From assembly GCF_050859025.1 (NCBI RefSeq), contig NZ_CP138200.1:1364001-1428000 (forward strand): a DNA stretch of 64,000 bases, read 5' to 3'. Made by a program: the position numbers and the translations under genes. The notes beneath the pieces were generated by a model, which searched no databases, was not told the origin of the DNA, and saw only the letters and a list, made by a program, of their open reading frames with translations. Source of the DNA: Wukongibacter sp050859025 (GTDB lineage Bacteria > Bacillota > Clostridia > Peptostreptococcales > Caminicellaceae). Positions 17,273-27,027 of this stretch are shown here, in pieces (the stretch's first letter is position 1; each line of letters starts with the position of its first letter).

Positions 17273-18598
17273 ATGAGAATGTACGATATAATTATGAAAA
17301 AGAGAAATGGAGAAGAACTTACAACTGAAGAAATAAATTTTTTCGTTGAAGAATATACTAGTGGTCGCATTCCCGACTATCAAGTCTCTGCATTAATGAT
17401 GGCAATCTATTTTCAGAAAATGAATAAAAGGGAGACGGCAGAGCTCACTAAGGCAATGGTAGAAAGCGGCGAAATAATTGATTTATCTCCTATTGAGGGT
17501 ATTAAAGTCGATAAGCATAGCACTGGTGGAGTTGGTGATACTACTACATTGATACTTGGACCAATAGTAGCTGCAGCTGGTGCGCCTGTTGCCAAAATGT
17601 CGGGAAGAGGCTTAGGTCATACAGGAGGAACAATAGATAAACTAGAATCATTCAAAGGTTTTTCTGTGGATATGTCTATAGAAAAATTTATTGAAAATGT
17701 AAATAAAACTAAAATTGCAATTGGTGGTCAAACAGCTAACCTAGCTCCAGCAGATAAAAAGCTCTATGCCCTGCGTGATGTAACCGCTACAGTTGATAAT
17801 ATATCCTTAATAGCAGGTAGTATAATGAGTAAAAAAATTGCTTCTGGAGCTGATGCAATAGTACTTGATGTAAAAACTGGAAGTGGAGCTTTTATGAAGG
17901 ATGAAGATAGTGCCTTTGAGCTTGCAAAGGAAATGGTTGATATAGGAACTAGTGTAGGAAGAAATACAATTGGTGTAATTACTGATATGGACCAGCCTTT
18001 AGGATATGCAATTGGAAATGCACTAGAGGTTATAGAAGCAATAGATACTTTAAAGGGTGAAGGCCCTGCTGATTTGACGGAGCTTTGTTTAACTTTGGGT
18101 TCACATATGCTTGTTCTAGGTGAAAGGGCTGAAAGTGCTAAAGAGGCTAAAAAAATCCTAGAGGATATAATTGCCTCTGGTAAAGGCCTTGAAAAGTTAA
18201 AAGAGCTTGTAAAGTCTCAGGGTGGAGATCCTGCCTATGTTGATGATGTATCTCTATTTGGTAAAGCTAGGATAATAGAGCCTGTTGTAGCTTCAAAGGC
18301 CGGATTTGTAAAGGGTATAAAAGCAGATGATATGGGGAGAGCTGCCCTCGTGCTTGGAGCAGGACGTGAAACTAAGGATAGTGAAATAGATTTAACAGTT
18401 GGAATCGTTATTCATAAAAAAATAGGTGATTTCGTAAAGGCAGGAGAATCAATAGCTACTATATATGCAAACGATGCTGAAAAGCAAAAGACAGCTACAG
18501 AGATGGTTCTAGAAGCTTATGAAATAACTAACGAAGAAATCGAGGCAAAACAACTAATAAAAGGTATTGTTACAAAGAGCGGAATAGAAAGATTTTAA
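17273..18598 (+). CDS. pdp: Pyrimidine-nucleoside phosphorylase
   Basis: About 441 residues of the thymidine/pyrimidine phosphorylase family. The signature KMSGRGLGHTGGT (near residue 110) and VDKHSTGGVGDTT (near 80) form the phosphate and nucleoside site. It releases (deoxy)ribose-1-phosphate from uridine, thymidine or deoxyuridine. The ATG at 17273, six bases after GAGGTG, is preferred to a TTG at 17255. With cdd and deoC it routes deoxyribose to central metabolism; a phosphopentomutase is not in the window and must be elsewhere. Confidence 0.94.
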   Translation: MRMYDIIMKKRNGEELTTEEINFFVEEYTSGRIPDYQVSALMMAIYFQKMNKRETAELTKAMVESGEIIDLSPIEGIKVDKHSTGGVGDTTTLILGPIVAAAGAPVAKMSGRGLGHTGGTIDKLESFKGFSVDMSIEKFIENVNKTKIAIGGQTANLAPADKKLYALRDVTATVDNISLIAGSIMSKKIASGADAIVLDVKTGSGAFMKDEDSAFELAKEMVDIGTSVGRNTIGVITDMDQPLGYAIGNALEVIEAIDTLKGEGPADLTELCLTLGSHMLVLGERAESAKEAKKILEDIIASGKGLEKLKELVKSQGGDPAYVDDVSLFGKARIIEPVVASKAGFVKGIKADDMGRAALVLGAGRETKDSEIDLTVGIVIHKKIGDFVKAGESIATIYANDAEKQKTATEMVLEAYEITNEEIEAKQLIKGIVTKSGIERF

Positions 18599-18607
18599 AT
18601 GTTGTGT

Positions 18608-18649
18608 AAAGAAACCTTAATATATAGTTACGTAGGTTAAGGTTTCTTT
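18608..18649. terminator. Bidirectional terminator between pdp and the leftward phosphodiesterase
   Basis: Perfect 13-base arms AAAGAAACCTTAA and TTAAGGTTTCTTT between two convergent genes. Confidence 0.8.
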
Positions 18650-18668
18650 ATGATATTTATAAAGAACT

Positions 18669-19169
18669 TTATTGCTTTTCTATAAAAAGTCTTAGTGAAG
18701 CACTGATATTCTGAGGTTCTAATTCTAGAATTATGTAGGAGAACCATCGTTCCTTTCTTTTATTTGTAGGAGAACCAGGATTTAGCATTAAAATATTATC
18801 CTTTGTCTTTATTATTGGTTGATGACTGTGACCAAAGATGATAATATCTACATTATCATCTTTAAAAGCTTTATAGGCTCTATCAATGGTAGTTTGCTTA
18901 ACACCATGCCCATGAAATACTCCTATTCTATAATCTTGAATTTCGATAATTTCCTTCTCTTTCACCAGCTTTTGTATATCTTTATCATCAACATTTCCCC
19001 ACACACCTACAAACCTTTCAAAGTTTTTTAAGGTGTTGACGACAGCAAGGGTTTTATAGTCTCCAGCATGAATAATCATGTCTATATCATTTAAGTGCCG
19101 CCCTAAAAAATCTTTTAGTTTATAGAGATTTTTACCTATATGGGTATCTGAAATAACTCCAATTTTCAT
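18669..19169 (-). CDS. YfcE/MJ0936-type metallophosphoesterase
   Basis: 166 residues of the calcineurin-like phosphodiesterase fold. Metal ligands are recognisable in GVISDTHIG, IIHAGD, GVWGNVDD (the GN-D/H motif), FHGHG and FGHSHQP, followed by NPGS. Such enzymes hydrolyse small phosphodiesters in vitro; the natural substrate is unknown. The ATG at 19169 has AGGGGTGA upstream on the minus strand. It is monocistronic. Confidence 0.88.
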   Translation of the reverse strand: MKIGVISDTHIGKNLYKLKDFLGRHLNDIDMIIHAGDYKTLAVVNTLKNFERFVGVWGNVDDKDIQKLVKEKEIIEIQDYRIGVFHGHGVKQTTIDRAYKAFKDDNVDIIIFGHSHQPIIKTKDNILMLNPGSPTNKRKERWFSYIILELEPQNISASLRLFIEKQ

Positions 19170-19330
19170 ATTTCACCCCTACATTTATATATTGATTTAA
19201 TTAGTGACTTTCTCGTCTTAGTAAAAATATCCTTTGTTATATCTGTTTTTTTTATGCTTAAATTTTGAAGAGCATTAAAAAAGACAATTATGAAATTATG
19301 TTATATAATAAATAACGAAGAGGTAAAAAA

Positions 19331-19368
19331 TTATAGAGATTTCAGTCAAGACTTTAATTTATACTATT
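19331..19368 (+). repeat. Family-3 repeat, truncated left arm
   Basis: TTATAGAGATTTCAGTCAAG and the following CTTTAATTTATAC match the start of the family-3 palindrome at 14319; the right arm is absent. Confidence 0.6.
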
Positions 19369-19464
19369 TGAACCCTATATTATCAATCTGTCAATACATA
19401 GCACTATAAAACAGGAAGTCAATCTTTTTCTTTGGTATTCTTTTATTAGAAAGGATGTTGGATA

Positions 19465-20325
19465 GTGAACTGGATTGCCAATATGAATAATGCTTTAGAT
19501 TTTATAGAAGAAAATATTGAAAGCAATATAAGTCCAGAAGAAATTGCCAGGGTAGCATATTCATCAAAGTTTCACTTTATCAGAACATTTTATATGATTA
19601 CGGGAATGACATTGAATGAATATATTAGACAAAGAAGGCTATCTCTTGCCGCTAAGGATATAATGTTGAGTGATATGAAGATAATTGATATTGCACTGAA
19701 GTATGGTTATGAAACTCCAGAAGCTTTTTCAAAGGCCTTTAAAAGGCTTCATGGGATTTCTCCGTCAGTAGCAAGGAAAAAAGGAAAAAAGCTCAAGGCA
19801 ATTCCACCCTTATCCTTTCAAATAACTGTTAAGGGAGAGAATAGGATGAATTATAGGATAGTTGAGAAAGAAAGCTTTAAAATTGTAGGATTATCTAGAC
19901 GGGTAACTACAAAGAATAATGAAAATTTTAAAACGATACCGAAGTTCTGGCGGGAAGTAAATGAGAGCGGCGTGTGTGAAAAATTATTTAATGAATCTGG
20001 TGGTCTTGGCGTTATGGGAGCTTGCATTAACTATAATAGAGATCAAGAGGAATTTGATTATTTGATTGCAATTGAGGGTGATAAAATTAAGGCAGTAGAT
20101 GACTATAAAGTAGCCGATGTACCTAGTTGTACTTGGGCTATATTTGAAAGCATTGGTCCAATACCTGATGCAATACAAAAAATTTGGCATAAGATATTTG
20201 CAGAGTGGTTTCCGGCAACAAGGTACGAACATGCAGAGGCGCCAGAGCTAGAGGTTTATTTACCTGGAGATCCTGATGCTGAAGATTATAAATGTGAAGT
20301 ATGGATACCTATAATAAAAAAATAA
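19465..20325 (+). CDS. AraC-type regulator with a GyrI-like effector-binding domain
   Basis: 286 residues. The N-terminal 105 residues contain two helix-turn-helix motifs of the AraC/XylS family (ISPEEIARVAYSSKFHFIRTF and DIALKYGYETPEAFSKAFKR). Residues about 125-285 form a GyrI/SbmC-like ligand domain, as in Rob/SoxS-related and BltR-type multidrug regulators. It starts at GTG 19465, eight bases after AAGGATG. It is monocistronic with a downstream terminator. The target genes and ligand are not visible; a response to small hydrophobic compounds is inferred from the family. Confidence 0.85.
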   Translation: MNWIANMNNALDFIEENIESNISPEEIARVAYSSKFHFIRTFYMITGMTLNEYIRQRRLSLAAKDIMLSDMKIIDIALKYGYETPEAFSKAFKRLHGISPSVARKKGKKLKAIPPLSFQITVKGENRMNYRIVEKESFKIVGLSRRVTTKNNENFKTIPKFWREVNESGVCEKLFNESGGLGVMGACINYNRDQEEFDYLIAIEGDKIKAVDDYKVADVPSCTWAIFESIGPIPDAIQKIWHKIFAEWFPATRYEHAEAPELEVYLPGDPDAEDYKCEVWIPIIKK

Positions 20326-20342
20326 TCTGAGATAAAAACAAG

Positions 20343-20393
20343 AAAATCCACAATTTTGAGAAAATTCTACTAAATATGTGGATTTTTTTTTTT
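20343..20393 (+). terminator. Terminator after the AraC/GyrI-type gene
   Basis: AAAATCCACA and TGTGGATTTT arms followed by a long T run. The rest of the gap to 20728 is AT-rich and I see nothing else in it. Confidence 0.8.
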
Positions 20394-20728
20394 GAAAAGT
20401 TATCCACACAATATATTAGTGATATATAAGCTACGAGAAGTCTATTACATTTCAAATCTTTATCATATACAGAAGCGTTTGTCTTCGACTCTCCAGAAGT
20501 TGAGCTGCTTACTCTAATATATAGACCTAGGCAATAGGATTATATTTAAAAGAAAAGAATCTTTATAGCCCTCACATCATAGAATTATTATGGGAATAAA
20601 TAGAATTATATATGGATAATCAACTTGAATAAAAAATAGTTATTAAACAATGTTAAAGCTTTTACTACTTTAATATTAAATATTTTTAGTTTTGATGTTG
20701 GATATCTGGAGTTGTGGGGTGGGGGCGT

Positions 20729-22183
20729 ATGAATAGAAATTACTTGACGTATGGGTTAGTGGTTTTGTTGATTGGCTTGTTGATATATGGTTCTTGGGAA
20801 TTCATAAAGGTAGAAGATGTTAATTCTAGGAAGATAGAAAACAGAATGGAAGAAAAAATGGGAAACAAATCGGAAAATCAGAAGGGGAGGGAAAAGAGCG
20901 AAAAAGTAAAAGCTTATAAAGATAAAACTGTTAAATTGAAGGACTATAAAGAAAATATAAAGGATGAAGAGGAGCTTAATAAAGAGGTTATTAATCGAGA
21001 AAAAGCTGTTAAGAAAGATGGAAAATATGAGATAGTAGAGACATTTAATACAAGAGACCTTTCTGAAATTCCTACAAATATGAAATATGAAAGATACACT
21101 ATAGATTTCAGCTATGTAGTGACCCTCGGTGAAGTTGTAAATATAAGAAAAGAACCAAGACTGGAGTCACCTATCTTGAGAAAATCCAAAAGAAATGAAA
21201 AGATCAATTTGAGTAAGTCCGTAAAGGGTCAGTATATAGAAAAATTTGATAGTGATATATGGTACAAGGTCTATTGGGAAGATAAAGGTGAAGTAATGTA
21301 TGGCTATATGCTTAATAAATTGTCTCAAGCTAGAAGCTTTAAAGTAGATGGTATAGAGGAATTACTAAATGAATTGAAAACTGAGATCGATGGTAATCGA
21401 ACTGCCTATATATCCAACTATAAAAATAGAAGCGGTGTAGCGCCTTTATATAAAGGAAAATCAGTAGATGATTATGGGATAAGAAGGTATCAGGCAGCTC
21501 CAGCCTATATGGGATCAAACTATAAATCAGTAGTTAGATATATTCCAGACGGAACATTATTAAGTGTACTAGAAGAAAAGGATAACTTTTTTAAGGTAAA
21601 GGGTCTAAGCTTTGAAGGTCAATACTGGATACCTCAAAAATATGTATCTATCAAGAATTCTATAGAAGAATTAAAAAAGGTCGTTGTTGTTGATAGGAAA
21701 AATCAAAATGAGACTGTTTTTGAATATAGTGATAATAAATGGAGGTTGGTGTCCTATGGACTATCTACTACAGGAAGGAAGGGTAGATACAGACGAGAAA
21801 CTCCTCTGGGTTATTATATGGCAATAGAAAAGAAACCTAGCTTTTTATACTATAAGGACGGTACAAAGAAGATTGCCGGATATGCTCCATATGCCATGCG
21901 GTTTACTGGTGGGATATATATTCATGGTATACCTACAAACTTTAGATACGTAGAAGGTAAAAGAATCAATCCTGGTTCAAGTGAAACATCAAGTACAATA
22001 GGAACAGTTCCTTTATCTCATGGATGTGTGAGAAACAATACAAGTCATGCAAAATTTTTATATGAATGGATTGATATAGGTAAGAGTGCAATTTTAGTAA
22101 TTGATGAATTACCATATCGTAAGCTATCTAGTAGCTTTAAAAATAGGAACACAAAGGCAAAAACATCTATAAGAAAATGGTAA
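20729..22183 (+). CDS. Membrane-anchored L,D-transpeptidase with SH3-like domains
   Basis: About 484 residues. An N-terminal membrane anchor (about 6-22) is followed by a lysine/glutamate-rich spacer, one or two SH3-type segments (about 130-190 and 230-305, with VVTLGEVVNIRKEPRLESP typical of SH3b) and a C-terminal YkuD domain. The catalytic motif is IHG with SHGCVRNN about 40 residues later. It should make 3-3 crosslinks in peptidoglycan or attach proteins to it. The ATG at 20729 follows a G-rich site; an upstream in-frame start at 20714 is less likely. It is monocistronic and precedes the pilus locus, but no functional link is shown. Confidence 0.88.
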   Translation: MNRNYLTYGLVVLLIGLLIYGSWEFIKVEDVNSRKIENRMEEKMGNKSENQKGREKSEKVKAYKDKTVKLKDYKENIKDEEELNKEVINREKAVKKDGKYEIVETFNTRDLSEIPTNMKYERYTIDFSYVVTLGEVVNIRKEPRLESPILRKSKRNEKINLSKSVKGQYIEKFDSDIWYKVYWEDKGEVMYGYMLNKLSQARSFKVDGIEELLNELKTEIDGNRTAYISNYKNRSGVAPLYKGKSVDDYGIRRYQAAPAYMGSNYKSVVRYIPDGTLLSVLEEKDNFFKVKGLSFEGQYWIPQKYVSIKNSIEELKKVVVVDRKNQNETVFEYSDNKWRLVSYGLSTTGRKGRYRRETPLGYYMAIEKKPSFLYYKDGTKKIAGYAPYAMRFTGGIYIHGIPTNFRYVEGKRINPGSSETSSTIGTVPLSHGCVRNNTSHAKFLYEWIDIGKSAILVIDELPYRKLSSSFKNRNTKAKTSIRKW

Positions 22184-22469
22184 TTAAGCTCTTTGATTAG
22201 CTTCCACAGCGGTGAATTAACTAACATGGATCTATAGATGGTTGATTAAGGAGAGCTTAAATATTTCATTTTGGAAAATTCGACAAAATTCTTCAGAAAA
22301 TATACAAATGCGTAAAAATATAGTTAAATATGTAAAAAAATATTGAATACGTCAGTATTATGTAGTAATATATTCCTATATCTGTTAATGGAATAAATAG
22401 CCAAAGTACAAAGGCTATAATCATAAAAAATAGGTAAAATAGAAACTTCCTAAGCAAGGAGGATATTAT

Positions 22470-23600
22470 ATGGCTAAGCTGCATTTGATAATAGCAGATA
22501 TGGACGAATACTATGTTGAAAGCATTGCAAACTATATAACCGATAATTACTCCCAAAGATTTCAAATTACATGCATTACAAAGCAGAATTTTCTATCTGA
22601 CTATTTTTCCGTAAATAAAAAGGAGGTAGATATTCTTCTTTTATCTCCTGAATGGTATACTGATGTATTTCCTAAGGAAATGGTCAATACACCTATAATC
22701 CTTTCAAGAGGAATGCTAGATATAGAAATGAACGGTTGGGATGTAATTAATAAATATCAAAAAGGAGATAGGTTGGTAAGTAATATAATAGACTGTTTTG
22801 CTGAAAGAAATCCAGATAAATACTGCATTATAGATGGAGAAAAAAGAACTAAGGTTATTTCAGTTTATTCTCCTATAGGGGGGGCAGGCAAAACCAGTAT
22901 TGCTGTAGGATTAAGTGTTAGAGCAGCATGTAGAGAAAAAACAGTATTCTATTTAAATTTAGAGGATATCCAGTCAACTCCACACTTTTTTGATTGCAAA
23001 ACGAGACAAAACTTTTCTAATATGCTTTATTACATAAAGGAAAACAAAAAGAACATTACTCTGAAAATCGAAGGCATTAGAAATACCGATTTTCAGCACA
23101 GTATCCATTATTTTTCACCTCCAGACAATATTATGGATTTGAATGAAACAAGCCCTGATGAGATCAAGTCATTACTTCATCAACTAAAGATATCGAATAA
23201 TTATGATTTAATTGTTATTGATATGTCATCTAATATAGATGATAGGAATATTTCCATATTAAAGGAAAGTGACCAAATAGTACTGATTAACCAACATGAC
23301 AGTTTAGCTATGATGAAGATAGATTTGTTTCTGAAGGAGTTAGAAATATTATCAAAAAGAAATAAGTTGAATTTACTGGAAAAGACAACTATTGTTCTTA
23401 ATAAATATTTAGAAAATGGTATGCTTCAGATAGAAGGATTAGATTTTAGTGGAAAATCCATAGGAGCAAAAATACCTGTTGTGATGGAACCAATTATTGT
23501 TTATAAAAATAATTACAGCAAAGAGTTAAGAAGTAAATTTGAAGAGGGTATTGACCAATTGCTGACAAAAATAGAAGAGAATATTAAAGACCGTATATAA
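22470..23600 (+). CDS. CpaE/TadZ-like ATPase of the Tad pilus
   Basis: 376 residues. The first 110 residues look like a degenerate receiver domain, as in CpaE. Residues about 125-370 are a MinD/ParA-type ATPase with the loop SPIGGAGKTS and later LIVIDMSSNIDD. CpaE/TadZ proteins position the pilus machine at the membrane. The ATG at 22470 follows AAGGAGG. It is the first gene of the Tad locus, 29 bp before the secretion ATPase gene. The 286-bp gap upstream must contain the promoter, but I see no clear one. Confidence 0.85.
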   Translation: MAKLHLIIADMDEYYVESIANYITDNYSQRFQITCITKQNFLSDYFSVNKKEVDILLLSPEWYTDVFPKEMVNTPIILSRGMLDIEMNGWDVINKYQKGDRLVSNIIDCFAERNPDKYCIIDGEKRTKVISVYSPIGGAGKTSIAVGLSVRAACREKTVFYLNLEDIQSTPHFFDCKTRQNFSNMLYYIKENKKNITLKIEGIRNTDFQHSIHYFSPPDNIMDLNETSPDEIKSLLHQLKISNNYDLIVIDMSSNIDDRNISILKESDQIVLINQHDSLAMMKIDLFLKELEILSKRNKLNLLEKTTIVLNKYLENGMLQIEGLDFSGKSIGAKIPVVMEPIIVYKNNYSKELRSKFEEGIDQLLTKIEENIKDRI

Positions 23601-23629
23601 ATTTTAAATAAGAAATAAGGAGCAGGTCT

Positions 23630-24868
23630 ATGGAGTTACATAGAAAAAATGAGTTTATAAAAGAGATTAAGAAGATTGTTAGTGAAAGCATTGACTTTAA
23701 AACTGACCCAAATGATGAAGATATTGAAATTACAATCACAGAAGCCGTTTTTGAAAAGGCTAAAGAATATTATATGACGGTAACGGAGAAACAAGAAATA
23801 ATTAGAATCATATTTAATTCAATGAGGCGTCTAGACATATTACAGCCATTAATTGAGGATAAATCAATCACTGAAATTATGATAAATGGTTCTAAAAATA
23901 TTTTTATAGAGCGGGAAGGCAAAGTAATAAAGCTTGATGCTGTTTTTGAGGATGAGAAAAAACTAGAAAACATTATTCAATCTATTGTTGCAAAGGTAAA
24001 TAGAACGATAAATGAATCTTCACCAACTGCAGATGCTAGGCTACCAGATGGATCAAGGGTTAATGCGGTTTTGCCACCAATAGCCCTTAATGGACCTATA
24101 TTGACAATAAGGAAATTCCCAGAAAAACCTATGACTATAGATGATCTGATTAAGTATGAATCCTTAAGCGACGAAGCAGCGGAGGCTTTACAGCGCATGA
24201 TAATAGCAAAATACAATATCTTTATATGTGGAGGAACAGGATCGGGAAAAACCACATTTCTAAATGCATTATCAAACTTTATTCCATCGGATGAGAGGGT
24301 TATAACCATAGAGGATTCTGCTGAGCTACAGATAGTCAATGTGCCCAATATTGTAAGAATGGAAACTAGAGATGCTAATACCGAGGGAAAAGGTGAAATA
24401 ACTGTAAGGGATTTAATAAAGGCTTCCTTAAGGATGAGACCAGATAGAATAGTAGTTGGAGAGGTTCGTGGCGCCGAAGCCTTGGACATGCTTCAAGCTA
24501 TGAATACTGGCCATGACGGGTCTCTCTCCACTGGTCATGCTAATTCTACCAAAGATATGCTTAGAAGGCTTGAAACAATGGTATTAAGCGGTGCTTCAAT
24601 ACCTCTAGATGCTATTAGACATCAAATTGCATCTGCTATTGACGTTGTAATTCATCTAGGAAGACTGAGGGATAGGTCAAGGAGAGTTTTAGAAATATCT
24701 GAGGTATTACAATATAAGGACGGAGAAGTACAGCTCAACCCTCTTTTCAAATTTGTGGAAGATGGAGAAGCCGAGGATAAAAGAATAATCGGTTCATTAA
24801 GAAGGACTGAAAATAAAATGCAGGACACTCTAAAATTTAAGATGGCCGGTATTTCTTTAGAGGTGTGA
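23630..24868 (+). CDS. Tad pilus assembly ATPase (CpaF/TadA)
   Basis: 412 residues of the type II/IV secretion ATPase superfamily. Walker A GGTGSGKTT is near residue 200, with DERVITIEDSAELQ (aspartate box), RMRPDRIVVGEVRG and GHDGSLSTGHAN (histidine box). It hexamerises at the membrane and powers pilin assembly through TadB/TadC. The ATG at 23630 follows AAGGAGCAGG. It is closely followed by tadB. Confidence 0.94.
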   Translation: MELHRKNEFIKEIKKIVSESIDFKTDPNDEDIEITITEAVFEKAKEYYMTVTEKQEIIRIIFNSMRRLDILQPLIEDKSITEIMINGSKNIFIEREGKVIKLDAVFEDEKKLENIIQSIVAKVNRTINESSPTADARLPDGSRVNAVLPPIALNGPILTIRKFPEKPMTIDDLIKYESLSDEAAEALQRMIIAKYNIFICGGTGSGKTTFLNALSNFIPSDERVITIEDSAELQIVNVPNIVRMETRDANTEGKGEITVRDLIKASLRMRPDRIVVGEVRGAEALDMLQAMNTGHDGSLSTGHANSTKDMLRRLETMVLSGASIPLDAIRHQIASAIDVVIHLGRLRDRSRRVLEISEVLQYKDGEVQLNPLFKFVEDGEAEDKRIIGSLRRTENKMQDTLKFKMAGISLEV

Positions 24869-24878
24869 GGTGATATAA

Positions 24879-25760
24879 ATGTTAGCAGCTTTAATAGTAG
24901 TTACTGCATCCTTATTAGCATTTGTCCTATTTTTTATTATTGAAAAAAATAGAAAAAATCAAGTTAGTGAAGACAAAAATGACTCAGGTGGGAAAATAGA
25001 ATATAGAGATAGGGGTCCTATAGATTACGATATTTATCTAATGACCATAAAGGAAAGAATACTCTATATAATAATTGCTGCCTTAGCCATATATGTAGTT
25101 GGGTTCATTTTTTATAGGAGTCATTCTATTTCTTTCTTACTAACTCCTTTAGCAATACTATATCCAAGGATTAGAACAAAGGATATTATCAAAAAAAGAA
25201 AAAGAGAGCTTAATCTTCAATTTAAAGAGGCATTATATGCACTATCATCATCATTATCTGCGGGAAAATCAATAGAGATGGCCTTTAAAGATTGTTTAAA
25301 GGATCTGATTATACTTTATCCTGTTCCAGATACATATATAATTAGAGAATTTCAGTATATTGTTATAAGACTTGATATGAACGAAACAATAGAGGATGTA
25401 CTTATGGATTTTGCTAATAGAGCACATCTAGAGGATGTAAGTAACTTTGTTGATGTTTTTGCTACAAGTAAAAGAACTGGCGGAAATATTATAGAGATTA
25501 TAAAGAATACCTCAAAGGTAATTGCTGATAAAATACATATAAAAAATGATATTGAGACTATGCTTTCAGATAAAAAGCTTGAGCAGAAGCTTTTGAATAT
25601 AATTCCTATAGGTCTTATTGTAGTACTATCGATGAATGCTGCTGATTATATGGAGCCGGTTTTCAATACGACATTTGGACGAGCTATGATGACTATTTCT
25701 ATAATCCTTTTAGGGATAGCCTTTATAATATCAAAAAAGATAATGGACATTGAGGTGTAG
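24879..25760 (+). CDS. Tad pilus inner-membrane platform protein (TadB)
   Basis: 293 residues with an N-terminal helix, a central helical pair (about 63-95) and C-terminal membrane helices, with a cytoplasmic T2SSF (GspF-like) domain at about 115-245. It sits between tadA and tadC as in other Tad loci and should form the platform on which the ATPase acts. The ATG at 24879 follows GAGGTGTGAGGTGAT, ten bases after the tadA stop. Confidence 0.88.
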   Translation: MLAALIVVTASLLAFVLFFIIEKNRKNQVSEDKNDSGGKIEYRDRGPIDYDIYLMTIKERILYIIIAALAIYVVGFIFYRSHSISFLLTPLAILYPRIRTKDIIKKRKRELNLQFKEALYALSSSLSAGKSIEMAFKDCLKDLIILYPVPDTYIIREFQYIVIRLDMNETIEDVLMDFANRAHLEDVSNFVDVFATSKRTGGNIIEIIKNTSKVIADKIHIKNDIETMLSDKKLEQKLLNIIPIGLIVVLSMNAADYMEPVFNTTFGRAMMTISIILLGIAFIISKKIMDIEV

Positions 25761-25763
25761 CAC

Positions 25764-26627
25764 ATGATATTTGTTTTTATAGTTCCTTTGGTGATATTTT
25801 TAACTTTATATCTATTATCAAGGAGAAAATATGATGAATATATTGAGCCAGTAGATAAAAAGGAGTATCCATTAAAGAGTTTTATACCAATGGGGCTTTA
25901 TTTGATGGAAGCTGTGGATTATAAATACAACACAAAGTATGATAGGAGACTTTATGCCAGTATATCTCAATTATATGAGATAAGAAATGCAAAGTATTAC
26001 CTAGAAATCCACTGGGGAAATAAAATAGCTTACTTAGTAATAGGTCTATTGATAATAGGCCTATTTGGAGTGGCAATAGGTGAATTTAGCTCTGGCTTTA
26101 TCTTTATGTCTATAGCAATACTTGGAGCTGTTATCTATGGACCCGATAGAGATTTACAGGAAAAGCTAAAGAAAAAATATAGGATGATAAGAATAGATTT
26201 CCCAGATTTTTTAAATAAGCTTACACTTTTAGTTGATGCTGGAATGACTGTAGAAAGAGCATGGGAAAGAATCGTTACTACTAATAAAAGTGACAGGCCC
26301 CTATACGATGAACTAGAAAGAGTATGGCTTGATATGAAGGGTGGTAAGCCACAGTCCGAAGCCTATGAAGATTTTGCCAGAAGATGCAGGACTCCTGAAA
26401 TATCTAAATTTATTTCAATAATTCTTCAAAATCTCAGGAAGGGTAATGCTGAGCTTGTGATGATACTTAGAGTTCAGGGAAGTGATTGCTGGGAGCTACG
26501 AAAAAATGAAGCAAAAAAGCTCGGAGAGGAAGCCAGTTCAAAGCTGCTTTTTCCAATGATGATTATGTTTGTTGCGATTTTGATAATCGTATTAACACCG
26601 GCAATTTTACAGTTAAGGGATTTTTAG
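25764..26627 (+). CDS. Tad pilus inner-membrane platform protein (TadC)
   Basis: 287 residues with membrane segments near 2-15, 90-130 and 265-283 and a T2SSF domain (FPDFLNKLTLLVDAGMTVERAW to the end). Partner of TadB. It begins three bases after the tadB stop, with GAGGTG inside the end of tadB as its ribosome-binding site. Confidence 0.88.
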   Translation: MIFVFIVPLVIFLTLYLLSRRKYDEYIEPVDKKEYPLKSFIPMGLYLMEAVDYKYNTKYDRRLYASISQLYEIRNAKYYLEIHWGNKIAYLVIGLLIIGLFGVAIGEFSSGFIFMSIAILGAVIYGPDRDLQEKLKKKYRMIRIDFPDFLNKLTLLVDAGMTVERAWERIVTTNKSDRPLYDELERVWLDMKGGKPQSEAYEDFARRCRTPEISKFISIILQNLRKGNAELVMILRVQGSDCWELRKNEAKKLGEEASSKLLFPMMIMFVAILIIVLTPAILQLRDF

Positions 26628-26670
26628 AAGTATAGACGATCTTTATGATTATTGAAGGGGGGTGAAGTAA

Positions 26671-26889
26671 ATGGTGAAAATATTGAGGGATTTTTTTAAG
26701 GAAGAAGATGGTCTTGGAACAGTTGAGATAGTTTTGCTACTGGCTATATTGGTTGGACTAGCATTAATATTCAGAAAAGCTATAGTTGGATTTGTTTCAA
26801 GTATATTGGGAAATACAATGGAGACTAAGGGTGAGTTTGATACACAAAAAATTGGCGATACTCCTGCACAGCCTGCTAGTGGAAACTAG
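26671..26889 (+). CDS. Flp-type major pilin
   Basis: A 72-residue class III prepilin. A short charged leader ends in EEDG, giving the A24 peptidase cleavage G|LGTVE with the conserved glutamate at +5, followed by the hydrophobic helix IVLLLAILVGLALIF and a short soluble tail. After cleavage it would polymerise into the pilus. The ATG at 26671 follows GGGGGTGA. A strong stem-loop follows the gene, which may raise pilin mRNA above the rest of the operon. Confidence 0.85.
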   Translation: MVKILRDFFKEEDGLGTVEIVLLLAILVGLALIFRKAIVGFVSSILGNTMETKGEFDTQKIGDTPAQPASGN

Positions 26890-26975
26890 AACGTTAATCC
26901 TTAGAATGCTCAGGTAAATGATAATAGAAGTCTTTGTATTAAGATGGGATTTAGATTCTACATTATATAATAATC

Positions 26976-27007
26976 AGAAGCATATAACATACGGGTTATA
27001 TGCTTCT
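26976..27007 (+). terminator. Stem-loop between the pilin gene and the minor pilin genes
   Basis: Perfect 13-base arms AGAAGCATATAAC and GTTATATGCTTCT around ATACGG, followed only by CTTTAAAG. The weak T run suggests partial termination or protection of the pilin mRNA end rather than full termination. Confidence 0.6.
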
Positions 27008-27027
27008 CTTTAAAGGAATGGAGTTTT

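Noticed and set aside
23977..24489. 170-codon antisense frame in the Tad ATPase gene
   Set aside because: Shadow of the conserved ATPase coding sequence; no start site signal.
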